A model generated the notes under the pieces. That model made no database searches, was not told the DNA's origin, and saw only the letters and a program-made list of their open reading frames with translations. Shown here one piece after another: positions 10,831 through 22,918 of a stretch of 64,000 nucleotides of DNA. Each line of letters opens with the position of its first letter. Position 1 is the first letter of the stretch. Made by a program: the position numbers and the translations under genes. Source of the stretch: Cycas panzhihuaensis (taxonomy: Eukaryota; Cycadophyta); assembly GCA_023213395.1 (NCBI GenBank), contig CM041465.1:121217741-121281740 (forward strand). The letters run 5' to 3'.

Positions 10831-10976
10831 GCTTTCATCCCTCTCCAAAAAAAAGAGTCTTGTACTTTACAATAGGTTTCTTTGATCCTTGCGTGTCCTG
10901 CACTAGGTATGAAATGTGCTTCTTCTAGTAGAATCTCTTTTATTTTTGATGATGCTAGAATAAATATCTTCCCCTT

Positions 10977-12190
10977 CTATAGAATCAAGCCTTCTTGTAG
11001 ATTGTTCTTGGTACTTTCCTGGTTCCTGGTCTCATCCAATATCTTCCTTGAAAAAGAGTCGTTCTGGTAGTCCTGGACTAGTTCATGAGTCCAGCTAGGA
11101 GTGGCCATTGATATTGCTTGTAGAGAGATTTTTGCAGTTTGATCATGCTCACCGTTGTCTTCTGGTATCCGTGACAATATGCCTGTGATCACATTCTCTT
11201 TGCCCTTTTTGTATACAATATTGAAATCGAATTTCTAAAGCTTGCTCACCCATTTTTGTTGTTCGTCTGAGAGATTTTTTTTGGTTAAGGAAGTATTTGG
11301 GGCTATCGTGATTTGTTTTGATCACGAATCTGTTCCTCAGTAAATATTGGCGCCACTGATGAACAACATGCATAATTGCGTGCATTTCGTTGCCGTAGAT
11401 AGATTTGAATCGCTCCCTGTTGTTCAACTTTCGTATGCCAATGGTCGTTTATTTTGGAGGAGGACTGCTCCTATCCTAGTTCTTGATGCATTATCCTCAA
11501 GGGTGAAAGGCTAGGAAAATTTTGGAGTTACAAGCACAGAAGCAGTGATCATTGCTTTCTTGAGGCCCTGGAAAGTGTCCTTTGCTGGGGGGTTCCAAGC
11601 AAACACATACTTCTTTGTGAGATTGATTAGTGGTGATGCAATGTGAGCATACCCTTTTATGAACTTCCTAAGAAATCCTGCGGCATTTAGGAAGGCTCTA
11701 ACCCCTGTGACATTCTTGGGCGTGGCCAAGTTAATGATGGCCTGGACCTTCTTGGGATATAAATTGATCCCCTCTTGTGAGATAATGTGTCCCGGATATT
11801 TGAGCTCCTCTTTCCCAAATGTGCATTTCTTCTTGTTGACAAAATTTTGATTGCTCTATAAGATTTGGAGAACGACCTTGATGTGTTCTACGTGTTCGTT
11901 CCATGTTGCGCTATATATTAGAATTTCATCAAAGACTAGTGCATTCGTTAGACTGAATGGCATAACTCTGAATTCGAATAGCCCCTCATGAGTGCGAAAG
12001 GCTTTCTTGTGCATGTCCTCTATTTTGATGCAGATTTGATAGTATCCTGACCAAAAATCGATGTTTGAAAAGTACTTTGCCTCGTGTATTTCATTCAACA
12101 AGTCATCTATTCTTGGGGTAGAATAGAGATTCTTGATAGTGATCTTGTTTAGGCCCCTATAGTCAACACACATATAGTAGGTCTTGTCAT
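10977..12190 (-). pseudogene. F reverse transcriptase and RNase H
   Basis: The RT part (11856-12173) starts 'MCVDYRGLNKITIKN' and runs through 'FSNIDFWSGYYQI' and 'FEFRVMPFSLTNA' to 'DEILIYS'. The stretch between 'TNA' and the catalytic box is too short, so a deletion lies there. The box itself is altered, with the usual DD replaced by DE. The connection and RNase H parts follow at 11511-11729 ('RAFLNAAGFLRKFIKGYA') and 11149-11427 ('YGNEMHAIMHVVHQWRQYLL'). Confidence 0.85.
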
Positions 12191-12462
12191 TATTCTACTT
12201 AAGTATATTTGGGGATGCAAACAGATTTGTGTTGTTCGCAATGTATCCTTGGTGTAAGAGTTCTTTGGTTATTTGCTCAATCTCCCTCTTAAGCCAGTAA
12301 GGATGGCAGTAAGGACGAATGTTGAGTGGTGCAATTCTTGATACTAGCTCGCATGCATGCTGGCATCCATGATGAGGGGGAAGCCCCAATGACAGTTCCT
12401 CTGAGCTATGACTTCCTATACCTCCATTAGAATATCCTCTGCTATGATCTTGTAACATGTCA

Positions 12463-12895
12463 TTATGTATGGGTGGGATTGTTTTTCAACTCTTCTCCAT
12501 AGGGTGGGATGTCACCAACTGCATTGGGGGTGAAAGGGTGTTTGTAGCATATAACATTCCCCTCCTGTCGAAAGCTCATGACCCGCATTATGAAATTAAT
12601 GACTACATTCATCTGTAACCATTGTACCCCTAATACAACATCAACTCCTCCTACTGACATCGCAAGCATGGGGGTGGTTACTGAGTAATCATTAATTTGA
12701 AGGGTCACCTTTTGGCAATAACCCCCATAAATCATGGTTTTTCCATTTGCAATGGCAACATGGAAAGTGTTGAGCACTTTGATGGTTATGCCCAATTTCT
12801 CTGTAGCAAGTCAATTTATGAAATTGTAGGTGCTCCCACTGCCGATGAGGATGGCGACTTGTGATCCTTGTATCATCCCCTGGAACCACAATGTT
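12463..12895 (-). pseudogene. F aspartic protease region
   Basis: The minus-strand frame 12795-12463 resembles the retropepsin-like domain of plant gypsy elements ('FHVAIANGKTM', 'MLAMSVGGVDVVLGVQWLQ'). The preceding frame near 12840 shows a GSGSTYNFIN-like site where the family has DSGSTHNFI. The catalytic aspartate thus appears lost, and a frameshift splits the domain. Confidence 0.75.
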
Positions 12896-14065
12896 TGATG
12901 CATGTTACTTTGTCCCATGATGGCCTGCAATGATATTTGCATGTTTTCAGTGTCTAGATCTGGAAGCTCCTCTACTTCGGCCTCCTTATCTTCTTCTGGA
13001 ATAGTTTCTTCCTCCTAATCTTCTCCTGGGGCAGTTACTTTGTTATTTTGGATCATAAAGACTTTCTTTGAGGGACATTGATGGTCTTTGTACTCTGCTT
13101 TCTATGTTTGGGTCTTCCTATGAGTGGGGGATCTGCTTCAGTTCATGACCTAGTCCAATTAGAGTTTTGGTAGACTGGCAGGTCACTTCTTTGAATGTAG
13201 TTTGGCCTGCCTTCTCTATATCTTTCTTCAATGTTCCTTGCATATCAGATGGCTTCTCTTATGTTGGATGCCCCCATTGTCTTTACGCAGTATTTGATGG
13301 GTCCCTGGAGTCCCCCAATGTAGCTCTCAACGATGAGCTCAAGTAGTATTTGATTGGTAACCAAGCACTAGAGGGCTTGGAATTATTCCGTGTATGCTTG
13401 AATGGTTCCCGTCTGTTGCAATTTGGTTAACTAGGAGAAATAATCTGTGTTCCACGAGTCTTGATATTGATCTATCAATCCTACATTTACGAATCCCCAA
13501 GGGTCAATAGAAATATCTGTGTGGATCTTCTTCCACCAGTGGAACCATTAGAGGGCCTTTCTGCACAAGTGAAGTGAGGCAGTTAAAAGTTTTTCTCCAT
13601 TTGGTATATCATAGACTTGAAAGTAGGTCTCCATCTATAATATCCAACTTCAGATATTCCTTGATTTGTCTGGATCGAAATTCTCTAATGAAAACTTTGT
13701 TCCTCTGAGGTCATAATTTGGCTCCCAACTCTTTTGGTTCCTCTGCTGGAAATCCTTTTGTTCTTTGTATTCCTAGAATCCTCCATTGAATCGTCTTTGA
13801 AATCTTTCTTCTCTCTCTACTTCCTCTTCTTCTTATGTGTTCTCTTTTGACTTTTGATGGCCGGATGGGCCTAGATCCTTTGGTTTCTCCATGACTATAG
13901 TTGTGAGTTCCTAAATATCACTTGTAATCTGGTTTACAATGTCGTTGATCCAAGCTATCTTGTTGTTGAGTGTATCAACGTGTTGGGATACATCTGCTAT
14001 TATTTCTGATGGTTGGTTCACCATTTTGTTAAGGGTTCTCCTTGATCTTAGTTACATTCTAGGGA
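12896..14065 (-). pseudogene. F gag region, heavily decayed
   Basis: Positioned between protease and primer site. Minus-strand scraps show an acidic E-rich linker near 12960-13030 and basic/aromatic capsid-like stretches around 13200-13900. No ORF longer than 60 codons survives. Assigned mainly by position. Confidence 0.5.
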
Positions 14066-14178
14066 GGAATCTAGGCTAATTTTTCCCTGTGTGGAAGCCT
14101 TTTTTGACCCAAAATTTGTTATTTTTTCTTTGATTTTCCTTATCTAACGAAATATCTCCTCAAGATAGCTGCCAACAA

Positions 14179-14192
14179 AGCTTTGATACCAC
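14179..14192 (-). promoter_or_regulatory. Second primer-site-like motif
   Basis: The reverse complement TGGTATCAAAGCT precedes CTTGTA on the plus strand, just as at the real primer site 14404-14415. It looks like a local duplication of the primer site/LTR border. Confidence 0.4.
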
Positions 14193-14403
14193 TTGTAAGA
14201 AACAATTACACCAAAAGCTTGAGTGTTAGTCAAGATTGCCCAGGTGTGTAACATTACCTCCCCCACAAGATGTCAACGTCCCAACAACCCACTCTCAGTG
14301 ACCCACTCGCGGTAATTTCGCACCTCATCAGGCCCCAGGTGAACACTGATATGTCAACATTCTACCAAGATTGTCCCCTCTAAGAATCAAACCCATGGCC
14401 TTG

Positions 14404-14415
14404 GCTCTGATACCA
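14404..14415 (-). promoter_or_regulatory. F primer-binding site
   Basis: Reverse complement is TGGTATCAGAGC, two bases from the LTR edge. Confidence 0.85.
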
Positions 14416-14417
14416 CT

Positions 14418-15570
14418 TGTAGCAATTTCATAGAATTTTACTAAGAAATTTAACAAATACAATGCAAAATAGACAAAATATCTACCAATACACTTGTAAA
14501 ATATTCAATCAAGAAAGTAATAATATAAATCTACTTGAATACTTTTTACATACAAATATAAAATGGTACAAAATGAACATAAACTAAATAAATACAATTT
14601 ACCAAATGATCCCGCAAATACTACTAATAACGAATCCCTCTTCGAGGCAAGGTTCCCTCCACAAAGCTCCCCAGAAGGGCCAAAAATATGTCTGTCCAAG
14701 ACTTCTCTAATGATGCCTAAATGAAGCCCCAAATCCTCCTTAAATAGGTGGCCAAAATATACAAATAGAAGTCGAATAAAAAAGGGGTATAAACCTGCCC
14801 AAAACCAAGACTATAAGTCATCCATAACTTCCCTAAAACTAGTAGACTAAAATGATACGCATTTAGATTCAAGCACCTTCAGGCCTTAGCATGCACAAGA
14901 ATGCTAGACTAAGAGGAGGAAAGAAGAACTTCCCTCTTCATTGATTTCTTGAAGAAATGACTTGTGTATTTATACAAACTCGAGTTGGTTGTATGTAGAA
15001 CGCGTGTGTTCAATGCAGGACGTGTATCACTTGTGTGCGTAATTACTAATTAAGTCTCTTAAATACCTTTAAAATGATACTTAAAGAGTATTGTAAATAT
15101 AAGACTAATAGAGTTTAAGACTATACATAAATACTCGCCCCTCAAAGCCACCTTTGAGGCCCCTTAGGGCACCTATAGCCTCCCAATAGCCACCTAGAGC
15201 CGACGCAACATTATTAAGTAAAAATTGAAAACAAAAGATGTTCAATAGGTTTTGATCATAATTGAGGCCATAGTGGGGCCGGCCGAACAAGCATCCAAAG
15301 CCATCATCTGAGTTTATTCCAAAGATTGTTGGATGGCCTGGGTGATCTGTTTCCTATTTTGCCATCTATGGACAGGCGCCACTAGACAGGATAGCAACCA
15401 AAGGTTTCCCCAAGATCATAAAAACTTCCAATAGCTATAACTTTTGTTAAAGATGTCAGAATTGACTTTCGTCTAAACCGTTGGAATCTTGGTTTAGAGA
15501 CCTTGGATTTGAATGGTCACATGGTATAGTTTTGACCATATTCCAAGGTGTTTGGGGTTATGTTAACTAA
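14418..15570 (-). repeat. F 5' LTR with an internal insertion
   Basis: The plus strand from TGTAGCAATT matches the reverse complement of the solo LTR 55345-55904 from 14418 to about 14850, and again from about 15410 to about 15560. The roughly 550 bases between (about 14850-15410) are absent from the solo LTR and are an insertion of unknown origin. The outer edge is approximate. Confidence 0.7.
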
Positions 15571-16474
15571 CAAATCTTGGAGACGAAAACTGCCCATGCA
15601 CTCATGCCATCGAATATTATATGAGCATAGGAACATGAAATATGCAATATAATGGAGTTAAGTAATGAGATTATGTTGGTGAGTATACCAAATCTACTTT
15701 TTATGTTTCATGCATGTTGAATGTTTTCTAACATGTTGGTCATAAGAGCAAGATTGTTAGGTTGCTTGTTTTTAGTTTTCTTTTTTTAAGCAATTACTTG
15801 GTGATGATCTTTGCAAACTGAAGATAATCACAGCATGTGCAAATCCTTTGAGATTTAGTTTGTTGTAGGTGCTCTAGTGTTAGAAGCATAGAGAAAATCA
15901 TAGTGAACATGTGAAGAAGCAAATTTACCAAGGATTTGATGATCTAAAGTTGTGAGACATCTCTATTCTTGAAGGATGCCTCTATTTTTCTAAGGGCATA
16001 TACACATGGTTAGATTTTTGTGTGGTCTTTACTAATGGTGCCTCTAATATCCAGTTACTTAGTGATTTGCTATTTGTGGTGATCTCTATGTGTGATATTT
16101 GCTAAGGGCGTCTCTGCCTTAACATCTTTGTGTCTTGTGTTTGGGTCTACAAGCATTTTTGGTCTATTTATTTTATTTGCTTGACATTTGTTGCTTGAGG
16201 GTGTTTCATCCTCAATCAACTTGTGAGCAAGGCATCTCACATCTTAGCCCTTGAGTAGTAAGCACATTGAATAAATAAAACTAAACAAAGCCCATGACAA
16301 GGCATTTAGGCCCTTTTCAAACTCATCTCAATCAACGCATCACTGATGAATCACAGGCAATGATTTGAGGGAAAATTCAAATAAAATTTTTTTAAAGATT
16401 ATAAAAGTTTGTAAGTTTGATTTGTTTAATCAAACTAAATTTCATTTTTTCCCAAAGTGTTTTGGTGAAGGTCA
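15571..16474. other. Unassigned intergenic or intronic DNA
   Basis: AT-rich, no ORF over 60 codons, no retroelement motif recognised. Confidence 0.5.
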
Positions 16475-17010
16475 TGTTAAACCTTATGTTTACATATTAA
16501 GCATATGTACTTTGTTTTGATATATATTTGTACTTTATGGGATGACTTATCACTTAAGTGATAAAGTACACACCCACATTTTTTTCTAGTGACATAACAT
16601 TGTGACTTTTAAGGGTCAAAATGACCCTTATGAACTTTTGCTTACTTGAGAGCCCAAAAAGACACGTCCTACATGCAAAGGATGTAGCTTGGATGCTTGA
16701 CACTTGTCAAACATCCAACACCTTAGGTCTATTCTATAACTCTATATTTTGAGACCATTTTACATGTATCTTATATAGAGTGTGAGTTGTATTGTTAATC
16801 AAATTACTATTCTTTTGGAGATTGGACCAATTCCATCTCCTCCACATTTTCGTATCATCTTACTCATGGTCTTTCATGTTTTAGTCTTTTATCTTGTTTA
16901 CTTGAGAAGCTTTCATTGTTAGTATTGATCTTCTTGATTCTAGAACTAGAGTTGAACATCTTTCTGGATCTTGGTTTATGTAGGCTAAATTTCATCTTCA
17001 ATAGGCCACA
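16475..17010 (+). repeat. Decayed LTR of family G
   Basis: Starts TGTTAAACCTTATGTTTACA. It shares with the G LTRs (47776, 54594) the palindromic TATCACTTAAGTGATA core (here with one flank altered), the 'GTGACATAAC' and 'AAATGACCCTTATG' stretches and the 3' half. No primer site follows, so it is a solo or truncated LTR. The right end is approximate. Confidence 0.65.
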
Positions 17011-17409
17011 TATTAGAAAGGGTATAAACTCAATATCAATGATTTAAAGGTTTTTTTTGTGAATTTTGTCAAAGGTTTTCAATTGTAATTTCAAGTTTCT
17101 ACGTGTTGAGCATGGTCGTATGGTTTTTTGCCACTTAGCGAAGTGACAGAAGAAAAATAAAAAACAATATTAATAATTTTCTTTTTTGGAGGTGGTGCTT
17201 GGGCTATTTAATGCCTAATTTGGCTCTCACAGAAGCTTGATTATATTTTTTGTTCAAGTAGTTGGTGTTGTTAAATAATGGTCACTCATTTCAAATATTT
17301 TTCTATTTCCTGTAAAAAGAGCACTACACTTGTTCTATTTTTTTTTTTTTGTTTCAAGCTTTTTCTTTTCCCAAGATGCTTCTCCTAATTTTTGTGCAAA
17401 CTTTCCTTC
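17011..17409. other. Unassigned DNA
   Basis: AT-rich with a T-tract near 17340; no gene seen. Confidence 0.4.
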
Positions 17410-17696
17410 CTAAACACCATCCCTCCTCTGCATGCTTGTGACTAAGGCTTGGTTGGATTTTGAATTGCCAAGCAAACCATGGTGCTTTAGCGTGGCATTT
17501 TTAGCCAAAATGATACTCTTCAGCTTCTCAATTGATTCACCCTCCATTCCTTCATCATTTGCATAAATGGTCTGAAAAGTTCCAAGCATTGCTAGTAGTT
17601 TTGACATGATTAATGCAAACAACACCACATCATCAATTGAGCCATTTTTATCTCCTCTAATTTGTTCCTCAAATATGTTATCTTGTTTAAGCATTT
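17410..17696 (-). pseudogene. Copia gag fragment (M)
   Basis: A 94-codon minus-strand frame matches the Gag region of element L (29280-29500): 'SIDDVVLFALIMSKLLAML', then 'IILAKNATLKHHGLLGNS'. No other part of this element is next to it. At 17697 it joins the leader of an A-family copy in the same orientation. Confidence 0.75.
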
Positions 17697-18685
17697 GAGA
17701 TTTTTAAATTTGGAGAATGACTGCAAAAATAGGCTGTTTGACCACTTTAAACTCAAAATCTCGCGTCGCTCCAGTAGACAAAAGTGCTTAGGAGGCCAAG
17801 ACGCCTATTGGTGAATTTTCATGTGATTGTGAGCACTTTGGTTTTTTGGCCAGATCACAGACGGAAATCCGCATACCCATACAACGTCCGTACGATTTGA
17901 TTTTATACTTTAAAATCTGCCTCTAATCAGTGAGAGTCATTGATTTCTTCTTCTGCAACCTTGGAATCTGACTTTTACTGTAAAAAAGGGCAAAAAATAG
18001 ACCAAAATGCCAGATTTGGGGCTCAAAAAGATGGCTGAAAATTGCTATCATCTGACCAATTCCTGTGCTCCTTAGGCCTGTAAATAGTCTATTTTTAGGC
18101 AGCCACACTCCTTGCTCTTATCTGCAGAAATAAAATAGTACAACAACATACAATTTTGTACTAAACATCTGTTATAAAAAATGCTTTAAAAATTGGATTA
18201 AAAAAAAAAATCTCAACTCTTCAATTCACATGAATGGTGAAGAAGAGGAGAACATATTTTGTAATCTGCTTGCAAGTGAGTGTGGCACTAGGATCCACCC
18301 AATGGCTCTGATACCACCTGTTGAGGGAATGGATCTAGGGATCTAGTGCACTAACTCTACACAGTGGCAAATATGGAGACAAGCACAATGTACTCAACAA
18401 GAGAAATGCTAATAGCTTGAGCTCCAAGAGGTGAAGTGTAGAATATGATCACTCTCCATGTAATTTCAGCTTATATAATGAGAATGCTCATTAGGGTTTA
18501 GAATTTGAGTTTTCCCTCCCAATGACATTCAAATGAGATTACATGAAATTACAATGAAATGAACTTTATATCATTTCACCTAAGTGACTTAAGCATAGTC
18601 ACCTTATCCTAAAGTTATAAACATAAAAGTGACTTTATCTAATTCTAACTTTTTGAAATGACCATGTGACATTAACATCGTCACA
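17697..18685 (-). mobile_element. Family A 5' LTR plus leader (A3), truncated
   Basis: Minus-strand copy of A: LTR 18319-18685 (367 bp), primer site 18305-18316 (reverse complement TGGTATCAGAGC), then about 600 bases of leader. The leader matches 62912-63533 and stops at 17697, where M gag begins. The LTR has more differences from A1 and A2 than those have from each other, so it is older. Confidence 0.9.
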
Positions 18686-19427
18686 TTGTGTCCAGATTGT
18701 TAATATTAGATTTTATTAATATTTCCAACAGTATGAGGTTGAATGCTACTTATAGAAAGAGATTGATTTAGAGGAGTGGAGACTAGCTTATATAATTTGT
18801 TATACTCCACACCGAGGATGCTATTAGGAATGGCCAAAATAGTCACATAAATGGTCTTAATGGATGCAAGTCTATTACGTTTCAAATGGTCTAGCAACAT
18901 CAAAGTAGTTGATGAAGGCATCAACCAGTTGTTCATTATAGGGGTTTGCCATCACGATAGTCCCATGTTCTCTTGAACTTATTGTATCTATTGGGAAAAA
19001 GACTTTCACTGTGTATATATCACTCTATTTAAGCTTCTATAGTTCAAGTTAGCATAGTTGGTATTGGCTTGGTTGGTTAACTGAAGCGAAACTAATCGAG
19101 GTCATAGCAAGCCCTTAGTTAGGGCAGGGTCATGTCTAGGTGGTATCAAAGAAAGTGGAAGCGGATTTGAGAGCTTGCTAGAGACGCTTCCTCCCTCTCA
19201 TTCCAATTCTTTCTTTATTGAAGGGGTAGAAAGTTGTTGTCGTCGACCTCGCCTTACCCTTTAGATCTATTGTTGAGTCATGTTACATGTCCTGCCCTCC
19301 CACAATGTGTGCTCTAGAAGCTTGCATGTCTAACCCTTTTCTCTTAGATGGGCCCGCATAAACACATTCACGTGAGGGACCAACTACAATCTCTGGATAA
19401 TGGAGCATCCTATTACTACTCTAGTAA
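18686..19427. other. Unassigned DNA with one 76-codon ORF
   Basis: A minus-strand ORF at 18706-18936 has no motif I recognise. A plus-strand TGGTATCAAAG primer-like motif occurs near 19142 but no matching LTR was found. The stretch may be J remnant or host DNA. Confidence 0.35.
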
Positions 19428-19752
19428 TTACATAGAATGGGGGGGATCTGTCGGCATTGATTCTAATAATGTCCCTGCGATTACAAGACTGTTCTGTTGT
19501 TTATCACAAATATAACATTCGTTATCATCAAATATTACATGTAACTTCTTTTTAGTCAATTGAGACATAAAACAAAGGTTCTTCTTTAGACTTGGTACCA
19601 ACAAGACATGACCAATCTTCTCGATTTCATTTTTTATCTTTATTGCAATGGTGCCTTCTCCCTTGACGTTGAGGGTAGTGTTATCTTTGAGCTCCACTTA
19701 ATCACCGACAAGATGAGGATGGACTGTTTCATGAGAGAAAACAAATTAACTA
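19428..19752 (-). pseudogene. J post-protease region
   Basis: A minus-strand frame 'VELKDNTTLNVKGEGTIAIK', then 'HVLLVPSLKKNLCFMSQL', and 'VIFDDNECYICDK'. This is the conserved stretch between the copia protease site and the integrase zinc domain. One frameshift separates it from the DSGTSHH motif on the other side of H. Confidence 0.75.
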
Positions 19753-19757
19753 TTTTC

Positions 19758-20207
19758 ACTACCAAGATTTAAATCATTAAAAAATAGACAACCAAAATCA
19801 CATTAGCACAATCAAAGCATGAAAACTTGGAAGGGGCAGGAATTATGTTCAAACCCTAAAACAATGTTTCATTAGCATAAACAAATCTTACATGTCATAA
19901 AGTCTCTCAATAATCCATTGTGTACAATTGCCAAGAGAGGTGCTCAATATATAGAAAGTACAATGGTCATACATGGTGGATAAGTGGCGCACATGCATGA
20001 GAGACTGATTGCATGGTGACCAAGTGTCACTCATGCTCACATTAGTGAAAGTGGGCTTTTAACCCCTTAACTAGAAATTACAACTTCAAGTTACAACTTA
20101 AGGTACATTTGCACTTTATAACATTATGTTACTAAAGTGACTCACATTTACATTATAATTAGAAAGTACATCAAAATGAATTAATGAATAAATCATTAAT
20201 TCTATCA
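19758..20207 (-). repeat. H 3' LTR
   Basis: The minus-strand 5' edge TGATAGAATT follows a polypurine tract (AAGGGAGGG, 20208-20216). The outer edge is set where J sequence resumes and lacks a clean CA, so it is approximate. A TATATA box near 19954 fits minus transcription. Confidence 0.7.
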
Positions 20208-21460
20208 CCCTCCCTTAATGATGGATTCATTAATATGAACATTGAGGTGATATCGAAATTGTTCGAGTTTGTCTCTGCAAAGTGCTTTGGTGAAGATGTA
20301 TGCAACTTGTTCATTGGATGGCATGTAGACAAGGCCAATCTCACCATCTTGAACATGTTCTCTAATAAGTGATGGTGCACCTCGATATGCTTCATTCTTG
20401 CATAAAAAATTGGATTCTTTATCATCTTCAGGACGCTTTGGTTTTCATAGAAGAGTGGAGTGGCTTGTTTTTGTTCAAGGCGAGGCTTGGTAAAAATCCT
20501 TTTGAGCCAAATAACTTTTGTAGCTGCATTGACCACAACTTTATACTTTGCTTTTGTGGATAACAAAGTAACATTCAGTTGTTTTTTGCAACTCTAGGAA
20601 ACAACTGTCGAACCCGGGTTGAAACAATATCCTAAGGTCAATGTTCTACTATCTTAGCATCCAATCCAATGAAACCTACCAAAGAAGGATTGTTTACATG
20701 GTAGTAGTCAATGCCAAATTGTAATGACCCACGAAGGCACCTCAAAATTTGCTTGACTGGGCTATGTCATGAACTTGGAGCAAATATCAACTGCAGAAGA
20801 TATGTTTTGGCAAGTATGAGTCAAGTAGCTCAGACTCCCCACAAGTTGTCTGTATGAGGTGGGATTGACAAGTTTGCCATGCTCATCAGTGTCCAACTTG
20901 AGTCCTATCTCCATTGGGGTTGGTGAAGGCTTACAATCCTCCATCTTGAATCTCTATAATATCTCCCTTGCATATTTGGACTGCGAAAGGAAGATGCAGC
21001 CTAGTTGTTGCTAGACCTCCACGCTGAGAAAATAATGTAGCAACCCGAGGTCTGTCATCTCAAAGTTGCTATTGAGTTCCCCTTAGAGATATGTAATCCA
21101 CTCTATGTCATTTCTTGTAATTAACAAATCATCAACATAGAGGATGACCAGAGTAATTGTGTTGTCTTGGATCTTGACGTATATGTTGGGATCCAAGGAT
21201 GAGCGAATGAACCCATGCCTCATAAAATATTCATCAATCTTTGCATACCATGCTCGAGGCAATTGCTTGAGGCCATACAGGGACTTCTTCAGTTTGCAAA
21301 CTAAGTGTTCTTGTCCACAAACAAAATAGCCAAGAGGTTGCCTTAGATATACCTCTTCTTGTAAATCGCGATTCAAAAAGATGTTTTTAACATCCATCTG
21401 GTAAATAAACCATTGATGCTGAGCTGCAAGTTCCAAAACAAGCTGTATAAAGGTCATTTT
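20208..21460 (-). pseudogene. H reverse transcriptase and RNase H
   Basis: RT: 'HQWFIYQMDVKNIFLNRDLQ', 'KKSLYGLKQLPRAWY' and the catalytic YVDD in 'LVILYVDDLLITRND' (21083-21457). The 'PMEIG..SYRQLVGSLSYLT' stretch (20762-20944) follows. The RNase H tail (20208-20566) has 'ATKVIWLKRIF' and 'ARMKHIEVHHH'. Stops and frameshifts separate the parts. Confidence 0.9.
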
Positions 21461-21484
21461 GGCAACTAGGGCAAATATTTCATC

Positions 21485-22810
21485 CTAGTTAATGCCCTCA
21501 ATCTGTTTGAAACCTTTGGCTACCAAGCGAGCTTTGTGGCGCTGAATGGAGTCATCTACATGAAATTTAGTCTTATAGAGCCAACAACAATCAATTGGCT
21601 TCTTTCCTTCTTGTTTCTCAACCAACTCCCAAGCATCATTTTGAAGGATGGGGTCCATTTCCTCATTCATTGTAGCCTGCCACTTTTGGCCTGTGACTGC
21701 CTCCTGAAAAGTGCAAGGTTTGGGAGTAGATAAAGCATATGCCATTAAGGCAAAATTGGTGGATTGCCTATATTTGGATTGCCTCTTTGATGCTTGAGGA
21801 GGCGATGGAGCAGAAACAATTGTCTGCAAACACCATTTTGGTAGTTGTTTGGAGGTGACCTCTATTTGAAGCTGTTTTGAAGGCATTTATGGGGAAGTAG
21901 AGGGACTCGATGCTGATGATGAACTAGGAGAATATGATGTGGATGGGGCTAATGGGGTCATAGTGACTGCAGGAAAAATTTCAATGACAGGAGGAGGAAC
22001 ATTAGTTGTTGCAGATTCTTTCTGATTAGTAGAAAATGAAATTTGCTATGGATCCAATTCCTGATTCTCTTCATAAAAAATGACACCTTGAGATGTATGC
22101 ATTTGCTATGTAGCAAGATCATATAGTTTGTAGGCTTTGCATCCAAGCATATATCCAATGAAGATAGACTTCCTACTTTGATTATCCAATTTCTTCTTTT
22201 GTTCTTTTGGAATGTGCATATATGTTATGCATCCAAAAGTTTGCAAATGTGAGATTGTAGGCTTTTGACTTGAACAAGCCTCCTCGGGTGTGATATCTAT
22301 GACTGCCTTGGTTGGACTCTTGTTGGTGAGATATGCAGCCGTGTTGATTGCTGTGACCCAGAAATGAAACCCAAGGTTTATGGCGGCAAGCATGGCCTTG
22401 CCTTTGCTGACCAAGGTCTAGTTCATCCTCTTAGCAACTCCATTTTGATGAGGAGTATAGGGGTTAGAAAGCTATCGCTTGATGCCATTATCTTTAAAAA
22501 ATTGGGTGTATTCTTTTGAAGTATATTCATTGCCATTGTCACATCAAAGGACTTTGAGTGGCATGCCAAATTCTAGTTCAACTCCTATTTTGAATTCTTT
22601 AAATTTCTCAAAAGATTATGATTTTTACTTTAGGAAGTAGACTTGGACCTTGCAAGCAAAATTATCAATGAAGGTAATGAAAAAGTGACAACCATTAATT
22701 GATCCTTGTGACATGGGTCCACACATGTCTAAATGAACAAGGCCTAATGGTTCCTGGGCATGCCAGACTTTACCATTGGATTTGAAAGGTGCTCTATGAT
22801 GCTTTCCCAT
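21485..22810 (-). pseudogene. H integrase and RT lead region
   Basis: Minus strand 22810-22625 holds 'GLVHLDMCGPMSQGSINGCH' and 'FITFIDNF' (catalytic aspartate region). The 22414-22106 part has 'NKSPTKAVIDITPEEA' and 'IGYMLGCKAYKLYD'. The 21886-21485 part has 'NDAWELVEKQEGKKPIDCCW', the lead into RT. The frame is interrupted several times. Confidence 0.85.
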
Positions 22811-22918
22811 AATGCAAGATTCACAAAGACATTTAGTTTATTTAATTTTTGGCAGACCATGCACCATGTTCAGTTTGAATAGCAATTGAAGGTTGTTCAT
22901 ATTCAAATGACCGAGGTA

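Larger units (their letters stand above)
9854..15570 (-). mobile_element. Ty3/gypsy element F (minus), 3' end outside window
   Basis: From right to left: 5' LTR, primer site, gag, protease, RT, RNase H and integrase, which is the gypsy order. The integrase C-terminal half ('VAYQLALP', 'HDVFYVSCLK') stops at 9854 where B was inserted, so the rest and the 3' LTR lie left of the window. The C-terminal type and the LTR resemble the chromovirus family of D and the solo LTR at 55345. All frames are broken. Confidence 0.85.

Noticed and set aside
18706-18936. 76-codon minus-strand ORF as a gene
   Set aside because: No motif, no supporting context, and it sits among retroelement fragments.
19130-19160. 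Plus-strand TGGTATCAAAG near 19142 as a primer site of another element
   Set aside because: No LTR pair or TG/CA-bounded repeat could be found upstream of it.
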